From Mortierella sp. BCC40632 (taxonomy: Eukaryota; Mortierellomycota; Mortierellomycetes; Mortierellales; Mortierellaceae): a DNA stretch of 64,000 nt. The notes under the pieces are model-generated. The model ran no database searches. It was given only the letters and a program-made list of their open reading frames with translations, and was not told the DNA's origin. Made by a program: the position numbers and the translations under genes. The DNA lies in contig WAEK01000009.1 in the NCBI GenBank assembly GCA_011634665.1, positions 372,001 to 436,000 of the forward strand, written 5' to 3'. This document shows, piece after piece, positions 24,026 through 35,467 of this stretch; the first letter of the stretch is position 1, and every line of letters begins with the position of its first letter.

Positions 24026-24260
24026 CAAGCTACAACAACAGCAGCAACAACTCCAACAGCAACAACTCCAACAGCAACAGCTCCAACAGCAACAACAACA
24101 GCAGCATCAGCAACAACAACAGCAGCAGCAACAGCAGCAGCAGCAACAGCAGCTTCAGCAACAACAGCTTCAGCAACAACAGCAGCATCAGCAGCAGCTT
24201 CAGCAACAGCAGCTTCAGCATCAGCAACTTCAGCAACAACAGCTTCAGCAACAGCAGCTT

Positions 24261-24297
<37 letters not shown>

Positions 24298-25201
24298 TTC
24301 AGCAACAGCAGAGCATGCCAGTTGTCAAAATGGAACCGATTTTACAAGACCCTTCTACTATCCAGTATACCCAGGCACCGGCGCATGCTCCTCCTCACAC
24401 TCAGGGCTCGCTCCCGCCGCCCACTTTTGTCAATCAACACCAGAGGACACCCTCTGGTACCCCGCAATGGCTTGTTGAAAACTCGGCACCGGGGCCTTTT
24501 AGCAATATCAAGGTCACAAATCGACCTAGCCGAAAGGGATCTTCCAGTCTACCATCCCAGCCACCGCCATCGCACCTCTCTCAGCACCCCCAAGAGTATG
24601 GGCAGCCCTCTCAATCACTTGAAAACATTCTAGAGGCAGAAGGAGGACTCCAGCGGCAACCTCTTCAACCTCAGCCAAGAAAAGAGACCTTCCATGCAGC
24701 GGCAGCCTCGGCGCCCTCGAAGGGTCACTCCAAGCACCAGCCAATGTCGGAGGCTACAATCCACCATGCTGAGGACTATGGGGGACAGTCTATGTCTGAA
24801 ATGCAGCGTCGACATCCAGAGGTAATCGAGACGGATGAGTCAGATCGTGACAATTCCCGGAGAGCATCAAGGAAGGCAATGATGCTCGGTTCGTCGGCTC
24901 CAGGGCAAGAGTCGTCTGAATATCCTCCTCCAAGGGCATTTACTTCAGGTACCGCGCACCCATCGATCCCGACTGGGCCTTCCTCCATGCCATCCCAGTA
25001 TGGAGGTCCATTTGGTCAAGGGTATGGTGCTGGACCTTCTCCATCCGAGCTACCGGCTGCACCAGGGCCATATCATCACTCGAGGCAATCTTTTGATGGG
25101 TCAATGGTTGATCTAACTCAAGAAAACCCGTATGGACGCCCAGATGACCGTCGTCTCACTGCAGAAGAGCACCAGCGCCGTCAAATGGAGATGGAGTACC
25201 G

Positions 25202-25255
<54 letters not shown>

Positions 25256-26114
25256 ACAACAACAGCAACAACAACAACAACAACAGCAACAGCAACAACA
25301 GCAACAACAACAAAAGCAACAACAACAACAGCAACAACATATACAACATTCTCAGCACTCGCAGCATCCACAGCATCCACAGCATCCACAGCATCCACAG
25401 CATCCACAACATCCACAACATCCACAGCATCCACAGCAATCGCAGCAACAGCAACAACCAAGACAACACTCGCAACAGCATCAGCATACAGGTCAAAATT
25501 TGCCGCCCCAAGATGCACACCACCGTGGCCGAGAGCCAGGACCACAGCCTTCGCGACAGCTAGAGTGGGGCTATGGAAAAGAGCCACAGGGCCATCAGGC
25601 ACAGGTACATCAGGGCCGAAAAATCCCAACAGACCCATATATGTCTACCATGTCTGGGCATGAGCCTCTGGACCAACAAAGAGTGGCCTACTATCCCCCC
25701 ACTGAGCCCGGCGAGGCAGCACAGCACCAGCAGCCTTCATCCCATGACCGAGGCTATCACTCACAGCAGCAGCAGCAGCAGCAGCAGCCATCACAACAAT
25801 TGCAGCAGCGACCTATCCGTGCCTCTTCTCCTGGAGGACAGCAACAGCATGGCCCAATGCCTTCTCATGAAGTAGCTCCACCGAAGACTCGAGCTGCCCC
25901 TCAGAGAAGAACTAAGAGTTCTGCCAAGGCACAGCAGGAGGATGTTTCGATGTTGTCTTCCCGGGAAGAAGAAATGGCACAGCATTACCGCGAGCAACAG
26001 AGATTGGCGTACGAAGAGCAGCAACACCAAGCATACTTGCAACAACAGCAACAACAGCAACAACAGCAACAGCAGCAACAACAACAACAACAGCAGCAGC
26101 AACAACAACAACAA

Positions 26115-26200
<86 letters not shown>

Positions 26201-27911
26201 GCGTCAACAGTACCGCCATCCAGGGGCGAATCCACCGTCCTCTTCGTTACAGTCCCACTCTCAAGAGCAATTGCATCAACAACACTTGCAGCAGCAGCAG
26301 CAGCAGCAACAACAATACCCTCCCCAGGCTCAACATGGAGTACCGCCTGGCCGCCGGTCTGGACAGCACTCGCGAAACAATTCAGCTTCTGGGATTCAGA
26401 GCCACGTTGGTGGAGCGATGATGACGCCAATCGCTCACCCGTCATCTTCAGCCGCTGTGATGGATCAGATGGCTTCTCGGGAGAAAATGGCCAGAGTTAA
26501 TAGTCCAGGAGCTGCAGGGCCAGCAGGATACCCAGCGCCTCAGAGTGCTCATAGTCGAAGCAGAGGATCCTCCCCTTCACTTTCTGGCTATAGCTCTCCT
26601 CATGGCCCGGCACCAGTTTTGGTTTCAGGACCACCGCCATCCCAGGCAGCAGCAGTCGCTGGAGGACCTCCTCCTCGCAAGGGAACCCATTCTCGAAACT
26701 CGTCCTTGAACTTTGAGATGGGTGCCATTCCTCCACCTCCTCGAGGCCATGTGGCCGATCCATATACAGGGCGGATGGGTCATGGTGGAGGCGCAGGTGT
26801 GGCAGCTGGAGGGGTGACAGTGAGCAGTACCACGGCTACGGCAGCAGCAGGAGCAGGAGCAATTTATGCATATGCAGGTCAATCACCAAGACAAGGTCAT
26901 CGGCCGCCTCCAGGAATGGAGCGGGCTCCCATTTCGGCACCACCTGGACCCCAGACATCGCATCCTCAGCAACAAGCGCCCGAGATGCATCCCATGTATG
27001 GAGGTCGGTCTCAGGAAATGCATGGTGTGGCTGTGAGTTCTGCAGGGCCACCAGCAGGACCCACACACAACCGGTCTTCGTCCGAGATCTATCAGGGACA
27101 GGCACCACAGCATGGGTCGATCCCACATCCCCAGCAACGTGCTGGTTTGGCTCCCCAACATGCTGCATATCCACAACAGCGACCATCCCCTTCGTCCCAA
27201 CATCCGTCGCAGCCACCACCATCGCAGTCTCAAGCACCTCCGTCCTCGTCCTCGTCATCACTGCAACAACAGCAACAGCAGCACTATGCGGCGGAACAAA
27301 GACGTCATGGTGGGGCCCCTGCCGAACATAGGAGATCTCATTCCCGGAGTGATCAGTGGTACCAAGAACAACAAATTCAACAACAGCAGCAACAGCAATT
27401 GGAACAAGCACGGTATGCACAACATGGCCAGGGACAAGGGCATCATCCTTCCATGCAGACCTCCTACCAGCAACATGCGCATCTGCATCCATCTCAACAG
27501 CAAGGAGGCTACCCGCCCCCGCCCCACCATCAGCAGCAGCCGCAACAGCAGTCGATGCACCATCACCCTCACCATCATACTTCGGAGCAAGGGTATCCGC
27601 CCTCTGGATCTGGACAGCATGGATTCCCTCCTGCGATGTATCCTGTCCAAGGAGATCCTCGGTATGGACACCCAGCAGGGGCAACGGGAGGAGGACCGGG
27701 ACCAGGAGCGGCAGGAACAGCGCCTGGTCGGCACCGTCTCCCTTCAGACGCATACGATCCACACATGCAAGGGCCAGGGGGACCAGAACATGGACATGGT
27801 CATGGACATGGACCTGGATCGGGTAGTGGTGCTGGAGGTGCAACAGGCCAGCCAAGAGGTGGAAGCAGTGGATCTGGGTCCAGAATCTCACTGAGTTCGT
27901 TGTTAAATTAG
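20311..27911 (+). CDS. Very large glutamine-rich protein (2418 aa), probable nuclear regulator, family unknown
   Basis: Exons 20311-21940, 22070-22403, 22506-22592 and 22706-27911 (TAG) join in frame; introns begin GTAAAG, GTATGC and GTAACC and end ATAG, GTAG and TTAG. Residues 1-60 carry a distinctive N-terminus (LRPFNLVCGHLSSRVSLYP). After acidic and Ser/Gly-rich stretches, a compact conserved-looking region at about 515-700 spans the introns (EWCGLLMIASHFQKSALLL, SDHFVLLILPRNAIKAHAPW, ATLYGYNGAMRSAIKLLESA). The last 1,700 residues are low complexity: a Gln/Leu/His block (about 1107-1220), pure Gln runs (about 1517-1562 and 1795-1852), a HPQ tandem array (about 1566-1596), and Ser/Pro/Gln linkers. 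It ends SRISLSSLLN. No DNA-binding motif is visible. Such Q-rich scaffolds occur in Mediator, SAGA or Swi/Snf-type coactivators, but I cannot assign one. No enzyme motif was seen. It is convergent with the cotransporter gene. Confidence 0.85.
23975..24312 (+). repeat. Poly-Gln coding repeat block 1
   Basis: CAG/CAA-rich coding repeat giving Gln with interspersed Leu and His. The mixed CAG/CAA use suggests selection on the protein tract and not on the DNA repeat. Confidence 0.9.
25203..25450 (+). repeat. Poly-Gln run followed by a HPQ tandem array
   Basis: About 46 Gln-dominated codons are followed by repeats of CAT-CCA-CAG/CAA (His-Pro-Gln) at about 25365-25440. The minus strand of this region gives Leu- and Val/Ala-rich frames, which are shadows. 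Confidence 0.9.
26037..26207 (+). repeat. Poly-Gln coding repeat block 3
   Basis: About 57 consecutive CAA/CAG codons, ending before RQQYRHPG. It is the longest uninterrupted Gln tract in the protein. Confidence 0.9.
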
Positions 27912-28058
27912 TCACCTATCCTACACCTTGTCTCACTCTCTTCTTTTTCTCTCTCTCTCTCTCAAAAAAAGCTTCTTTTCTTTTCTTTTATTGCTTCACA
28001 CGATAGTGAGGGGAGAGATAAAAACAACATAAAATGGTATTTACAAATGCCAAATGCC

Positions 28059-28062
<4 letters not shown>

Positions 28063-28103
<41 letters not shown>
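28063..28103. repeat. T41 homopolymer between convergent genes
   Basis: Forty-one consecutive T bases in the 205-bp gap between the poly-Q gene stop and the cotransporter stop. It is the longest homopolymer seen in the window. Confidence 0.95.
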
Positions 28104-28116
28104 CAACCTCTACCTT

Positions 28117-31100
28117 TTAAAGGGTCATGGTCACGGTCAAACTCTTGGCATGGATCAACAAGACAGGGACTTGAATCCTATCCATCAGAGAATCCAATTG
28201 TTCCACATACGCAAGTGAACATTGTTCAGATAAACAAGTTCCCGGTCCTGGAGCTGGCACAGTCGTAAAGATGATGGACGTTGTCTCGACAGAAGAATGA
28301 ATCTGCATCAACTCGTTCAAAATCATTAACTGAGCCTCTGGACTCAAGTCATCAAATTGAATCGCCATCGATCCTCGTCTCGAAAATGATGGATAGGCCA
28401 TTGCTGGATCCTCTTCTTCTTCTTCTTCTTCCTCACTTGATTCCTCCTCTTCTCTATCTAGTCCCTTGGAACTTTGACCTTCCTCCTTTGATGATGCGTG
28501 TCGTCCTGGACGGAGATGTGGAGAGTCCTCCTGGATCTGGATCTGGACATGGCCTTGACTCAAAGACGATGGTCGTGGCCCCTGTGAATGACTCATCAAG
28601 AGTTGGTTCGTCGTCACTCCAGAAGGAGGGGCAATGGTTCTCGAAGAGTCTCCACTCTCGGGTGGTGGTCGTGTTAGAGTAGGGTAGGAAGTCGAGTTGA
28701 CGGATCCACTCTCGGACGAGGTAGCCCAAGGGTTGGAGGTGACTGCAAGTGGCAAATGTTGGTCTTGTGATAGATCCTGGACATGACTTGACGATTGTGG
28801 TGCAAGATCCAGGACCGAGGGTGCATTGGGGGAGTGATCTCCATATTGGAAAGTGCTGAAGGGGTGTGCGTACGAAGGGTATGCTGGTTGGTGAGTTGTG
28901 CTCTCTTGGTCAGAGTGGTCCTTGGTCGACGCCCCAAGGTCAATGCCAAGACCAGAGAGTTCAGAAGAACCTAATGAGGTATGTGCAAGAGACGATCGAG
29001 GGGACGCGGGTTGCTCAGCCCTCGATGCCACTTGATGGGATGGCGATGGTGATGAAGAAAATGGTGATGAGGAGGAGTGGGGTGGCGCGACTTGAAGCCC
29101 AGGGGATGATCCACGAGTTACAAGAGAACGCTGACCACTGTTGAGGTTGTTGTTGTTACTGTTGCTGATGTTGAGGTTGGGAGAAAGGTGGAGAGACCGA
29201 CGACGTTCTTGGAGTGTCCCAGTCATTCCAGTACTATACAAAAAGCCATCATCATTGCCAAGACGATACTCGTCATCATCTTCGCTACTGATCGAATCCG
29301 ACTCACTCTCTGAGTTGGACCCATGGAGGTCAAAATATTGCCGAGGTAATGGAACAGCAATACGAAAGTTCATCGATGCACCCAACGGAACAGACGTTCC
29401 GAGTCGTGTCTCCATTGGCGAACCAGGCGCTCCAGGTCCAACCGTTGCTCGGCGACGCGGCCGACCTCCTCCGCTGCTTCCGTACTGGATATGCTGTGGT
29501 CCGGAGTTTGCTGTGGAGATAGTCATAGGTGCCCCTTGTCGAAGTCGAGGCGACAGTGCGGTGTTGACTCGTAGTGGAGAGGGACCCTTGGATAATTGTA
29601 GCTTAGGTGGAGGATGATCCAGATGAGAGACTGTTCGACGCCGCTGGGGAAACGGTCCAGAAGGTTGAAAGACTGGTTTGTTGGGTGGGGACCGAGGAGT
29701 ATGTGATTGACCAATGATAGGACTACCTGGGGGTCTTGCTGTTCTAACCCGAACACTAGACGCCTTGCCTGCAGCCTCAGAATAAGGTCCGACCTCCTGA
29801 GAAGATTGCTGACTGCTGGAGATAGCTTTGTCCCCGCTCGGTCCTCCTGACCTGTGACCCTTGTCAGATTCCTCCTCCTCAACTTCCTCCAAGAGTGTAG
29901 GTTGTTGTTGGTACTGAGCATCAGATGACCGCTCACGGGAAAACACAGGGCCATCCAATCTGTCATTCGTATCCACAACATCCAGTCCTTCGGGTTCGGC
30001 AGCAAAGAGTGGAGAGTCCATGGGGTGAACATGGTCGCCTCGGCTCTTGACAAGTCGCTCGTAGGTATCACTATCACCATCGTCCAAACAAATGACCTTG
30101 ACCTCTGCAGGGATTCGAAGGTTCTCCAGCAAAAGATTCAGTCTTTCCTTCTCTTCCTCTACATCTTCTCTATATTCGACAAAGACCATGACTCGGAGGG
30201 TATAGTTTTCTTTCCAATGCGGGACCATGTGAAGAATACAGCCCATCTGGAGGACCATCGCATACGTGTCAAAATTGGTCAAGTTGACTTCAGGAACCCT
30301 ATTCGGGACAGCGCCAGCATAAGGCTCTCCAGCAGGTGTTATTGGTGAATACGGGTCCATGTCCCTTGAGACTCGCTTGCTTGAGAGTTGCGGATCAAAT
30401 TGGATGGGCGTCGAAGACATTTGCATCGGCCAGAGATCAATATATTTCTTTTTCTTGGACTCGTCATGTTTGTGGATGGACGAGGCTGAAGAAAAGATGC
30501 CTGATCCAAAGTTAAAAAACTTGGAATGAGATTTGTGCTCGTCTGGAAGCTCCATATGCTCAAAGCCATAACCGATTGCGACAGCCTTGTTCAACGAGAG
30601 GACGTCTTCAATGATAGAGACATAGTCAGTAATTGAGATAGGTGCTTCGACTCGGATGTTGTCAATTGGCAGACTCGATGGGATGTTGAGTAGAGTATGA
30701 GGGTCGTTCGTAGAGTGGTTATCACTGAGCAGATGCTCCAGAGGCATTTTTTGCGAGTTAGAGGCGGGTTGGAAGTCTTTGCTTTGATCTTGGCCTTGCT
30801 CTAGTCGTTGCTGAAGCTGTTTCTCCATAAGGTATCTTTTGGTGTTGAAGGAACCAAGCACAACGATGTTGGGTCGCATGCCTCCAAGACCTGTACCAAT
30901 CAACAAATTCCGGGCACCGACCCGAACACTGTCTGCAACGCTGATGTTGACAAAGGCCTTGATGTGTAGTACGTCTACGAACTTGAGCCAGCTCCCTTGC
31001 TGTCGCCGATACTCTGCTAGGACATCTCTTAAGTCACCTAGGATTACGTGGCCTAGGACATAGAGTGCACCTTTCTTGAGATGATTGCAAAATTGAATCA

Positions 31101-33740
31101 GGTGATATTCCGACCTGGGATGATGAACCAGCAACAAAATCTGAGGTCTCCAGAACTTGACATGTTCCTTTCTTGAGTCGAGCCTGAGCAAGTACTTTCT
31201 GACCTGATGGTAAATTAGACTCTGTGTGACATCACCCCATCTCTTGGGTGGGGACCAGTAATGGATCCAGATAAAGATCATGGCCACAAGGAGTGCGCTC
31301 AGCATACTCTTGCCAAGATCTACATAGCACATGACCAATCCGCAAAGCACCATGCCAGAAAAAGCTGTCCACCAGTGGAAGTATCGAAAGTTGGGACGGA
31401 AGTTGGGTGCCGAGCCAATCTTGAGAAGGAAACAAGCCAGGTTGAGGATCACAAAGGTTAACAGTGTGATCATTGAGACAAAGGTCGCAATCATATTCAT
31501 GTCAGTCAAGAACAAGCAGAACTGGGAAAGGATGTATGTCAAGAGAACAGCTAGGGTAGGCTCGTCCGTCTTGACGGTTCCTTGTCCAAAGATTGAGATA
31601 AAGGGCAGGAGGTTATCTCGTGCAATGGCCTGTAGAATCTTAGCCGACCCGATGACACTTCCAAGAACAGCAAAGATGGAAGCCGCTAGCGCACCTGACG
31701 CGATATAGGGTGGAGAGAGCGAAATCTGCAAAGGGGGAAAAAAAGTATGTGTGCTTAGTCGTTAGCTAGCTACCGCTAGGGGTTTGAGAAGAAAGGGGGA
31801 GGGAAGGAGGGATAAAGTGAACAGCCGCTATGAGGTCACTCTGAACAAATAAGACAGAAACCTACATCCTGAAGAACGCTTAGATCGGTATACATCGTGC
31901 TTCTTGAGATTGACCCACCCATCAAGATGACAATAACCGTATAAACAGAAAAGGTCGAGCCTACTGCCCAAAGGGTTCCTTTCGGGATGGATCTACTAGG
32001 GTTCTCGAGATCACCGGACATGGAGGCACCTAGAGTTGGTCATGGGAAGATATTAAGTCTCTTTACCACCCCTATAAAAATACCCTCATGAACCAAAAGA
32101 CACAGGATAGGTGTGCTATCTCCATCCCTGGATTTTTTTTTTCTTCGTTTGGTGGATGTGTTACCTGCAAGGATGCCTGTACAGGCTGGAAAGAGGACGC
32201 CAAAGACAGTTTGGAAGCTCTGCATCTCTCCATCAGGACCAGTGGTTGCTGTGAATTTGGGCCACAAGTTTTCCCGAAGTGTCTCCAACGAGAATCCAGT
32301 ATACTCAATGTTCCTCTCAGGTATGGAGAAGGGCGGAACAAGGGCAAAAGAGACAAAAATCGAGATGGTTGATAGGAGGATAATGACGGCAAGCGCCAAG
32401 GAGGCGCGCGAGAATAGCTACAGGCGTGTTGGGGAGAGAACGTGCGCGATTAATGGCTTCTATTTTTCCTTTTTAAGCAGTAAATGGATCAAAGACTTCG
32501 TAGGACGTAGTTTTCATATCCTCCCACAGCAAGAAATCGCTCTGATGGACTTGGTCTGGCCTATCAGTCCATTTTTTGGCCTTACCTTGGATCCCACAAG
32601 ACAGATCAGGGTGCAAGAGATGAGTAGGATTGTCCCGTAAATAAACTCCCATAGCTGTAGTGCACAAGAATCAGAATCAGGGGTATAGTGAGTGTCTCAC
32701 GTCTGCACCATGATGTCGACATGCACTGCAGTTGCTGTTGTGGTCGTCTTCAGGACTCTGTGGAGAGAGAGAAAGAGAGAAAGAGAGAGAGAGAGAAGGG
32801 GAGAATGGGGAGAAAGGAGTATGACTCTACGCCTCCCATTCAACCACCCTGGATCTCTGCATTACCTTGCTTTCAGGAAGAACCTTGTACACCGTACCAG
32901 AGCTCTCACCAAAGTTTGCCATCAATGGCTCGACAAAACCGAGAACATTCATGCCACAGGCCATGACTGTGCCGATAAAGAATATCAGTCCGATGCTCCC
33001 ACCAAACTCTGGCCCTAAGCTCCGACTAAGCAGATAGTACACTCCACCGCCTAGATAAGGTATCCATTGTTTGGATAACCAAAAGAGGAGAAAGAAAAAA
33101 AAACCAGTCAGAAGTGGGGAAGGTGTGGAAGAGAAACGATGAAAGAGAGAGAGAGAGAGAGCATGCATATGTAAGCGGGCGTGCAAGAGTCAGAGCCCGT
33201 TAGACTAACCTCGTACAGTTCCGTTGGTGCTGATGGCACTCAGAGAGAGGGTGGTGAAGATGTTGATCAGGTATCCCACGATAAACATGCCCAGTGTGCC
33301 CATCACACCCGCCTGCCCAATGATGAATCCAAACCGAAGAAACAGGATGATACCCCAGATGCTAAGCACGCAGGGGACAAACACACCCGAGAAGACACCA
33401 AGCTTTGACGACGGAGTCGTCGTCGCCAGGGCAGGATTGAGTGTTGGGGGAAACGCTGGCTCTGGGGGGGAGCGAGTGCCATCCGAGGGGTCATGTTGTT
33501 CGTCCATGTGACGCAGGCCTTGGCCGTGTCCCTGACCCTGACTTGGATAGCCCTGGCCCTGACCGTTGTCAACAACTTTGGGCAGGGTACCGTACGCCTT
33601 GTGCACGGCGGGGGACATGTGGTCGCGGTCCAACTTTGAACCGTGCAGATCTCCCAAAAGCCTCGAGCGCTCATCGGCATCGTCTTCAGCGAGTGGCGTG
33701 CTGGGATAGTCACTACTGTCTCTTTCGCCTACAAGGTGTG

Positions 33741-33774
<34 letters not shown>

Positions 33775-34452
33775 GACAGCCAACAAGAGATGTTAGAACA
33801 GGGTTGGCCCATAAAAAAAAACGAGAGCTCGAAGACCTAAGATCAGAGATAGCCTCTTCTTCCAAAAAGACTTGCAGATCCATGAGCGGCACGAGAAGGA
33901 GAGATGGTTGAAGAAGACAGATGGTTCTGCAGGAGAGAGAGAGAGAGAGGACGAGACGGTCCTCATCCGCTTTCTCTTGTTCCGAACTCGTTCAGCAAAT
34001 GCTCCGAGGACTCGCTGAACAGAGAATAAGAAAAAGAAAAAAAAAACCGGGGGAGCGTGTCCTTTTGAGAACAACTTTTTACCTTGGGCATACTGCACAG
34101 CGCGCACATGGGGGTCAATGGACTCTTCTGGAGCATTCCCGTCCTGGCTCATGCTCCCACGACGTAATCGGCGATTAAACTCGTCCAAATTCTCTTTCCA
34201 GGTGACAGCAGGATACATCGTTTTAGGCCGGGCATGGCCGGGCAGGACCGCGTTCGCAGGACGCGCTCTTTTGGAGCTGTTCGAGGTCGACACCGAAGCA
34301 AGTGATGCAGGATGCGTGGCGGAGTGCACAGAAGGTGCTGCTTGGATTGGGGTTGAGTTCAGCCGTCCTAGCCGCGGCCGTATAGCATCGCCTGCCGCAA
34401 CAGGGGGATCTTCAGGGGACGGGTCATGGTGCTGGTGGCCACTTTGGGACAT
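28117..34452 (-). CDS. Cation-chloride cotransporter (SLC12 family, Vhc1-like), about 1722-1741 aa
   Basis: Minus-strand exons: 34083-34452, 33210-33728, 32866-33050, optional 32701-32757, 32586-32654, 32165-32417, 31866-32029 and 28117-31725 (TAA); all frames agree. The cytosolic N-terminus starts MSQSGHQHHDPSPEDPP. TM1 carries the SLC12 signature (GVFVPCVLSIWGIILFLRFG). TM3 begins GGGVYYLLSRSLGPEFGGS, whose tyrosines belong to the ion site in this family. Later segments include LWEFIYGTILLISCTLICLV, VFGVLFPACTGILAG, GTLWAVGSTFSVYTVIVIL and YIASGALAASIFAVLG. After WIHYWSPPKRWGDVTQS a long cytosolic C-terminal domain contains LLLVHHPRSEYHLIQFCNHL and ends near EQCSLAYVEQLDSLMDRI, with several hundred disordered Ser/Pro-rich residues between. 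Family role: electroneutral chloride with potassium (and/or sodium) cotransport; yeast Vhc1 is vacuolar. Membrane and ion choice here are inferred. It is longer than animal KCCs because of the C-terminal insert. Confidence 0.92.
32701..32757 (-). other. Possible optional 57-nt exon of the cotransporter
   Basis: On the minus strand a long CT tract ending CCACAG precedes 57 nt (19 codons), followed by donor GTGAGA. Adjoining exons are both phase 0, so including it adds a hydrophilic, His/Cys-containing segment (SPEDDHNSNCSACRHHGAD) to the loop between TM3 and TM4. Skipping it joins VLPESK directly to LWEFIYG, which looks like the family's normal arrangement. The splice sites are good, but the segment is not recognisably conserved. 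Confidence 0.4.
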
Positions 34453-34839
34453 TTTTTTTTCTTTGTTGGCTCTCTTGCGTCTGCAGGGTACTGAGCACGA
34501 TGCTTTGTCCTCTCTTTGGGCCTTGGTCCCCTGGGCGCGTAGGTTTGTTCTCTCCGCTCACTCACTCTCTCACTCTCGCTCTCTGGCTTTGACTCTGGTG
34601 GTGCCTGGCAGAGGGGTGGTCGTGAGGCTGGGGCCGATGACAGGGAGCGGTAAGAGGGTGTCAGAGAAGAGAAGCTTGTTGTTGACAAAAGAGAGAGAAA
34701 GAGTGATCGGATGTAGAGAAGGAAGATGGCGGCGAGTGGCAGCGATTCGGATCAATGATGCGGACGATGCTGGAGAAGCGGATGCGACCAGGGCGGAGTG
34801 ATGAGACAGGGAGGAACGGGCGCAAAGATACAAGGGAAG

Positions 34840-34843
<4 letters not shown>

Positions 34844-34877
<34 letters not shown>
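34844..34877. repeat. (AG)n microsatellite
   Basis: Dinucleotide run that is complementary in sequence to the CT run at 35001-35053. Confidence 0.9.
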
Positions 34878-34881
<4 letters not shown>

Positions 34882-34995
34882 AAGAAAGAGAGAGGGACTG
34901 AGGGATAAAAAAAAAAGAGAGACTGAGAGAGAGACTGAGAGAGAGACTGAGAGAGAGAGTGAGAGAGTGAGAGAGACTGACGGAAAGGGGGCATG

Positions 34996-35000
<5 letters not shown>

Positions 35001-35069
<69 letters not shown>
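35001..35069. repeat. (CT)n(CA)n compound microsatellite
   Basis: About 53 bp of CT followed by CA dinucleotides. Confidence 0.9.
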
Positions 35070-35281
35070 TTTTTAAAAAAGAGAGAGCAGGCAAGTGCAG
35101 CCCGCCCTTTTCACTCTTCTCCTTTTTCGCACATTTCGTAATTGAACATCCTAGTCTAAATCTACCCACCCACTCACACTTCACACACACTCTCATCTCT
35201 CTTTCTCAATCCCCACACCTGCAGTTGCCACCATCCATCAGAAAAAGCTCATGTACATCCTGATGACTAGCCTCCACCACC

Positions 35282-35467
35282 ATGCCTGACTCGTCTTTAA
35301 CATCACTCAATGTCTCATTCTCTCCGACAACCCTCTCCATCCCCCCTTCCCTGCCTGTTGCGCCATCCGCACTGACCCTCAATAGACTCTTTCAAGCAAG
35401 GCCTTGCAAATGGTGTCAGGTGCATTCCCAAAAGCAACTGCGCCCAAGATTGCTGAATGCAGAGTGA
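35282..35467 (+). CDS. Possible first exon or truncated ORF (61 aa) behind a leader-like sequence
   Basis: The ATG at 35282 follows a CT/CA-rich stretch much like the leader of the Zn2Cys6 gene, in a CACCACCATG context. The frame reads MPDSSLTSLNVSFSPTTLS, then Ser/Pro-rich sequence, then RLFQARPCKWCQVHSQKQ, and ends at TGA. No further coding exon was found downstream. It may be the start of a gene cut off by rearrangement, or chance. No family recognised. Confidence 0.22.
   Translation: MPDSSLTSLNVSFSPTTLSIPPSLPVAPSALTLNRLFQARPCKWCQVHSQKQLRPRLLNAE

Larger units (their letters stand above)
34453..35281. promoter_or_regulatory. Upstream region of the cotransporter with GA and CT repeats
   Basis: Between the cotransporter start (minus) and a possible plus-strand start at 35282. 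An AG repeat (34844-34877) and a CT repeat (35001-35053, then CA to about 35069) face each other about 120 bp apart. The end of the region (35160-35280) is CT/CA-rich, like a leader for a plus-strand gene. The layout would suit a divergent promoter, but a gene on the right is only weakly supported. Confidence 0.4.

Noticed and set aside
25113..26219. Leu-rich and Val/Ala-rich minus-strand frames
   Set aside because: Antisense translation of CAG/CAA repeats.
26836..27915. Long minus-strand open frame of 359 codons opposite the poly-Q gene
   Set aside because: It is a shadow of the Gln/His/Pro codons, with low-complexity composition, and lies inside a well-supported plus-strand exon.
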